64,000 nucleotides of DNA from Bacteroidota bacterium. Lineage in GTDB: Bacteria; Bacteroidota; Bacteroidia; Bacteroidales; JACABE01. A program made the translations under genes and the position numbers. Shown piece by piece: positions 60,941 to 64,000 of the stretch (the first letter of the stretch is position 1; every line of letters begins with the position of its first letter). The stretch lies in assembly GCA_013377005.1 (NCBI GenBank), contig JACABE010000023.1, forward strand, positions 1 through 64,000, in the 5' to 3' direction. The notes below the pieces were generated by a model. It was not told the origin of the DNA, made no database searches, and saw only the letters and a program-made list of their open reading frames with translations.

Positions 60941-63900
60941 TTAATAAACAACTTCTTTCTTCACAAAAACCTTATGTTGATCGACTAATTTAACAAAATA
61001 CACACCTTGTGATATCGGAAGAATATAATTGTTATTCCCTGCTTTTGCATCAAACGATTGAATCAATCTGCCATTTACATCGTAAACATTTAAAGTAGTT
61101 TTATCCTGCCATGGATTATAAACATGGATTGTTTGATTGCTGTAATAAATATTTGGTGTTTTATCAACCGCTTCATTTATACCTGTTGAAGTAAAGTGCA
61201 ACAGAAAACGATTAGGGTCATCGTTGGTTTGTGCATTGAATGAATAATTGCTATTTACAGATAAATTCTGCTGAGTTCCTGTTTTTAAATCTTCCAGCAT
61301 CACATTGCCCAATGGCTGAACACCTAGGGCTGAAATCAGATAATCGCCATCAACACCTGCTTTAAAACCCAAAGGAACTACAGAATGCTGATCAATACTG
61401 CTTAAATAGTTTATACTCCAGTTTCTATCTAATTTTATTGAATACAAACTTGGAGCAGATGATTCGATACTAAACATTTTTTCGGCTCCACCAAAATCAT
61501 TTTCATTGCCAAATTTAATAATAATTTCATCGCTGTAAGTATTGACAGTTGATGTAACATTCAGACGAATTCTATTGGAAACCGATTGCGAAGATTTTAA
61601 AAATGTTTGCGAAGAATGTACTCTCACAGCATCCGTCATGCTAAGCATTCCCTGAGTTGTTGCATTTACCCAAAAACCTTGCGAAACAGGGATATAATTT
61701 GAAACATTATTGGTAAAATCAGGTGAATTGCTGTTAATATATGTTCCATAATTACCAAGTCCTGCATTCCATATCCAAATTGCACTGCTATCTTTATGCG
61801 ACAATACATTTCTGTTCCAACCACTGTTAGCAGCCCAATCAATGGCAGAAGGATAAGGATTAGCCACAAAATTCCATCCACTGTAAGTTCCTGCTGTATA
61901 AGTTATCGGAATATTAAAAACACCTTGATTAAGTTCACCGTAAAAATTCTTGGTAGTTATATTAGGATACGAAACAGCATAGCCTTTACCCGGAACAAAA
62001 TATGCTCCACCATTGGTAGCAGCAAAAGTTGCTTCTGCATATTCTATCCAATTGGCAGTTGGTTCATTCCAAACGAAAAAGCCATCAGGAGCATTAAAAT
62101 CAGGAGCAATTGCCTGAGCCGCCACAGGTGATGCCAACATATGAAATTCATCCGCATTGTTATGAGAAATATAACGTTGAACTGTTGCATTAACACCAGT
62201 ATTATAATGAATTAATGATCCGGTACCTGTTACATCTGATCGAATTAGGAAATTTCCTTTTATATCTAATGATTTGCCATTGTTAATTGTAAGTTTGCCT
62301 AAAGGAGCAATTGTCAAATTACGACATTTATGATTAGAAGAATTAACAACAGCAAATTTATTTGAAGGAATAATAACATTCGTAATAGAATCAGGAATAC
62401 CATCACTCCAGTTAGCACTATTTTCCCACGCATTGGATATTGCTTCTGTGAATATTGAATAATTAATTGTTACACCCATACCCGTTAATGCAGGTATTTT
62501 ATAACAAGTACTTGTTGCATTATATTCGTAAACAGCAAAATGGTAAGTTGTTCCGAACATTAATCCGCTTATTTTCACTGAAGTTCCAGTTCCTTTATAT
62601 ACAACAAAATTACCAGTTCCTGTATATGATCCATTTCCAAAAAATGAATCAGGAAAATAAGAAATTCCTCTCATAGGGTCAGCATTTACTGCATCTCCTT
62701 TTCTTGCAACTACTAAAACAGAATCACCATTTCCTCTTGTCCACCCAATTTTTAATGAATCATTTTCAAGAACAGATGATGTAAATAACGTTGCCTGTAT
62801 AGTAGGCTGAGTGCATGGCAATGGAATAACAAAAACAGCTTTAGAAGAAGCCGCTCCTATTCCACAATAATTGTTTCCGGATACACTAATATTACCCGAT
62901 ACAGCTGTATTAGAATAATTAACTGTAATTGAGTTTGTATTAAGACCAGAAACAATACTTGCCCCCGAAGGTAAAGTCCATGTATAAGAAGTTAAACTCG
63001 TATCTGAAGCAACAGTATAATTTACATTATTTTGTCCTTGCATAACAGTATCAGAACCTGTAATTATTCCTGGAGCAATAGGCAATGGATTTACTATAAC
63101 CGGAAATGAAGATGAAACACCTTCACCACAACTATTGTAACCTTTAACAGTAATAATTCCAGAAACAGTAGAAGTACTAAAATCAACTATAATTGAATTA
63201 GTAAGACTGGTTCCACTAGTCCCTATGAGTAATTCCCATAAATAAGAAGTCGCATTGCTTATTGAAGGAACATTGTAAACAACATTATTTTGCCCTTGAC
63301 AAATAGTATCAAGACCAGTTATAGTTCCGGCAGCAGCCGGTAATGGATTTACTGTGACAGATAAAGACGAAGAAGCGCCATCTCCACAACTGTTATTTCC
63401 TTTTACTGTAATACTTCCTGAAACAGCAGATGTTCCATAATTTACGGTAATTGAATTGGCAGAACTTGTTCCATTAGCTCCTGTGGGTAATATCCATACA
63501 TAAGAAGTTGCATAACTTATGGCAGGAACAGTATAAGTTACACTGCTCTGTTCCTGACAAACGGTTGTTAAACCGCTTATAGTTCCGGCAGCAACTGGTA
63601 ATGGATTTACTGTGACAGATAAAGACGAAGAAACTCCATCGCCACAATTGTTATTTCCTTTTACAGTGATACTTCCTGAAACAGCAGATGTTCCATAATT
63701 AATTGTAATTGAGTTGGTAGAACTTATTCCACTCGCTCCTGAGGGTAATGTCCACACATAAGAAGTTGCATTACTTATGGCAGGAACTGTATAGGTTACA
63801 CTGCTCTGTCCTTGACAAACAGTTGATAAACCACTTATCGATTCAGCTGCAACTGGTAATGGATTTACTATGATAGATAAAGAAGAAGAAACCCCATCGC

Positions 63901-64000
63901 CACAACTGTTATTTCCTTTTACTGTAATACTTCCTGAAACAGCAGATGTTCCATAATTTACTGTAATTGAATTGGTAGAACTTGTTCCACTGGCTCCTGT
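60941..64000 (-). CDS. Giant T9SS surface protein, 5' end outside the window
   Basis: The frame is open to position 64000 (1019 residues in view), so an internal Met at 63757 is not a start. From the edge inwards there are near-identical Ig/PKD-like repeats of about 86 residues (VNPLPVAAGTISGLTTVCQ...YVWTLPSGASG), then a more divergent one. A fibronectin-like domain (WTRGNGDSVLVVARKG), the shared C-terminal module (SIFTEAISNAWENSANW) and a type A sorting domain ending VFVKKEVVY follow. Its tail after GLISAL is nearly the same as that of the 51247-59436 product. Expected to be exported by T9SS and displayed on the surface. Confidence 0.85.
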   Translation of the reverse strand, partial: TGASGTSSTNSITVNYGTSAVSGSITVKGNNSCGDGVSSSLSIIVNPLPVAAESISGLSTVCQGQSSVTYTVPAISNATSYVWTLPSGASGISSTNSITINYGTSAVSGSITVKGNNNCGDGVSSSLSVTVNPLPVAAGTISGLTTVCQEQSSVTYTVPAISYATSYVWILPTGANGTSSANSITVNYGTSAVSGSITVKGNNSCGDGASSSLSVTVNPLPAAAGTITGLDTICQGQNNVVYNVPSISNATSYLWELLIGTSGTSLTNSIIVDFSTSTVSGIITVKGYNSCGEGVSSSFPVIVNPLPIAPGIITGSDTVMQGQNNVNYTVASDTSLTSYTWTLPSGASIVSGLNTNSITVNYSNTAVSGNISVSGNNYCGIGAASSKAVFVIPLPCTQPTIQATLFTSSVLENDSLKIGWTRGNGDSVLVVARKGDAVNADPMRGISYFPDSFFGNGSYTGTGNFVVYKGTGTSVKISGLMFGTTYHFAVYEYNATSTCYKIPALTGMGVTINYSIFTEAISNAWENSANWSDGIPDSITNVIIPSNKFAVVNSSNHKCRNLTIAPLGKLTINNGKSLDIKGNFLIRSDVTGTGSLIHYNTGVNATVQRYISHNNADEFHMLASPVAAQAIAPDFNAPDGFFVWNEPTANWIEYAEATFAATNGGAYFVPGKGYAVSYPNITTKNFYGELNQGVFNIPITYTAGTYSGWNFVANPYPSAIDWAANSGWNRNVLSHKDSSAIWIWNAGLGNYGTYINSNSPDFTNNVSNYIPVSQGFWVNATTQGMLSMTDAVRVHSSQTFLKSSQSVSNRIRLNVTSTVNTYSDEIIIKFGNENDFGGAEKMFSIESSAPSLYSIKLDRNWSINYLSSIDQHSVVPLGFKAGVDGDYLISALGVQPLGNVMLEDLKTGTQQNLSVNSNYSFNAQTNDDPNRFLLHFTSTGINEAVDKTPNIYYSNQTIHVYNPWQDKTTLNVYDVNGRLIQSFDAKAGNNNYILPISQGVYFVKLVDQHKVFVKKEVVY
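61180..62458 (-). repeat. Shared C-terminal module, copy 3
   Basis: The most divergent of the three copies in its central part (SWSDGIPDSITNVIIPSNK, KDSSAIWIWNAG) but nearly identical to copy 2 at its C-terminal end. Confidence 0.8.
62830..64000 (-). repeat. 258-bp tandem repeats, continuing past the window
   Basis: TAATGGATTTACTGTGACAG and its flanks recur at 63341 and 63599, a period of 258 bp (86 residues); a further copy begins near 63857. The units closest to the window edge are nearly identical, whereas the one around 62830-63090 is diverged. Confidence 0.85.

Noticed and set aside
63757-64000. Treating the Met at 63757 as the start of the last giant
   Set aside because: The frame stays open and homologous in sequence up to the window edge, so the gene is truncated by the window.

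Overview
The window comes from an AT-rich member of the Bacteroidota. Many proteins pair an N-terminal signal peptide with a C-terminal type IX secretion (T9SS) type A sorting domain (Y/S-P-N-P motif followed by a small beta domain). Several genes are preceded by the phylum's TAnnTTTG -7 promoter element. SerA is the short form without an ACT domain, and a TPR/kinase/receiver/AraC one-protein two-component system is present. No rRNA or tRNA gene was recognised, and the order cannot be fixed from this window.

Left part (1-9.9 kb) is accessory DNA. It holds a two-gene secreted-protein operon, an IS1182-like element whose transposase carries one in-frame stop, and then short plus-strand genes: SRPBCC, MarR, secreted proteins of unknown function and a lipoprotein. 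These short genes are separated by 90-180 bp intergenic elements with TAAC...GTTA ends. In two cases the sequence just before a gene is the reverse complement of the start of the element just after it, as expected for integron-type gene cassettes with attC sites. No integrase is in view, so this looks like an integrase-less (CALIN-like) cassette cluster. One larger T9SS gene (6376-7926) sits inside it.

Middle part (9.9-24.1 kb) is mostly housekeeping: a TPR/GT-C-like membrane protein, TsaC-like threonylcarbamoyl-AMP synthase, a cupin, RarA, a zinc-ribbon membrane protein, a 1309-residue hybrid histidine kinase, the serine-pathway genes serA and serC, and an acyl-CoA synthetase that forms the end of the adhesin operon upstream of it.

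Right part (24-64 kb) is dominated by giant secreted surface proteins on the minus strand. One operon carries a repeat protein with 12 Ig/PKD-like modules and three cohesin-like domains, plus a protein of about 2,600 residues with 21 'SPNGGE' modules, a dockerin-like and a cohesin-like domain. The latter is split by a one-base insertion. Downstream in window coordinates are a small T9SS protein, a methyltransferase, a 53-residue secreted peptide gene missed by length cut-offs, and three giants (2645, 2729 and >1019 residues) that share a nearly identical C-terminal module of about 430 residues. A hybrid regulator with an AraC output domain lies between two of these giants. Three copies of TAATGTTGCAA sit just upstream of the adjacent giant's promoter and are good candidates for its binding sites. 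The tandem repeats and the shared module show clear signs of recent recombination between copies.
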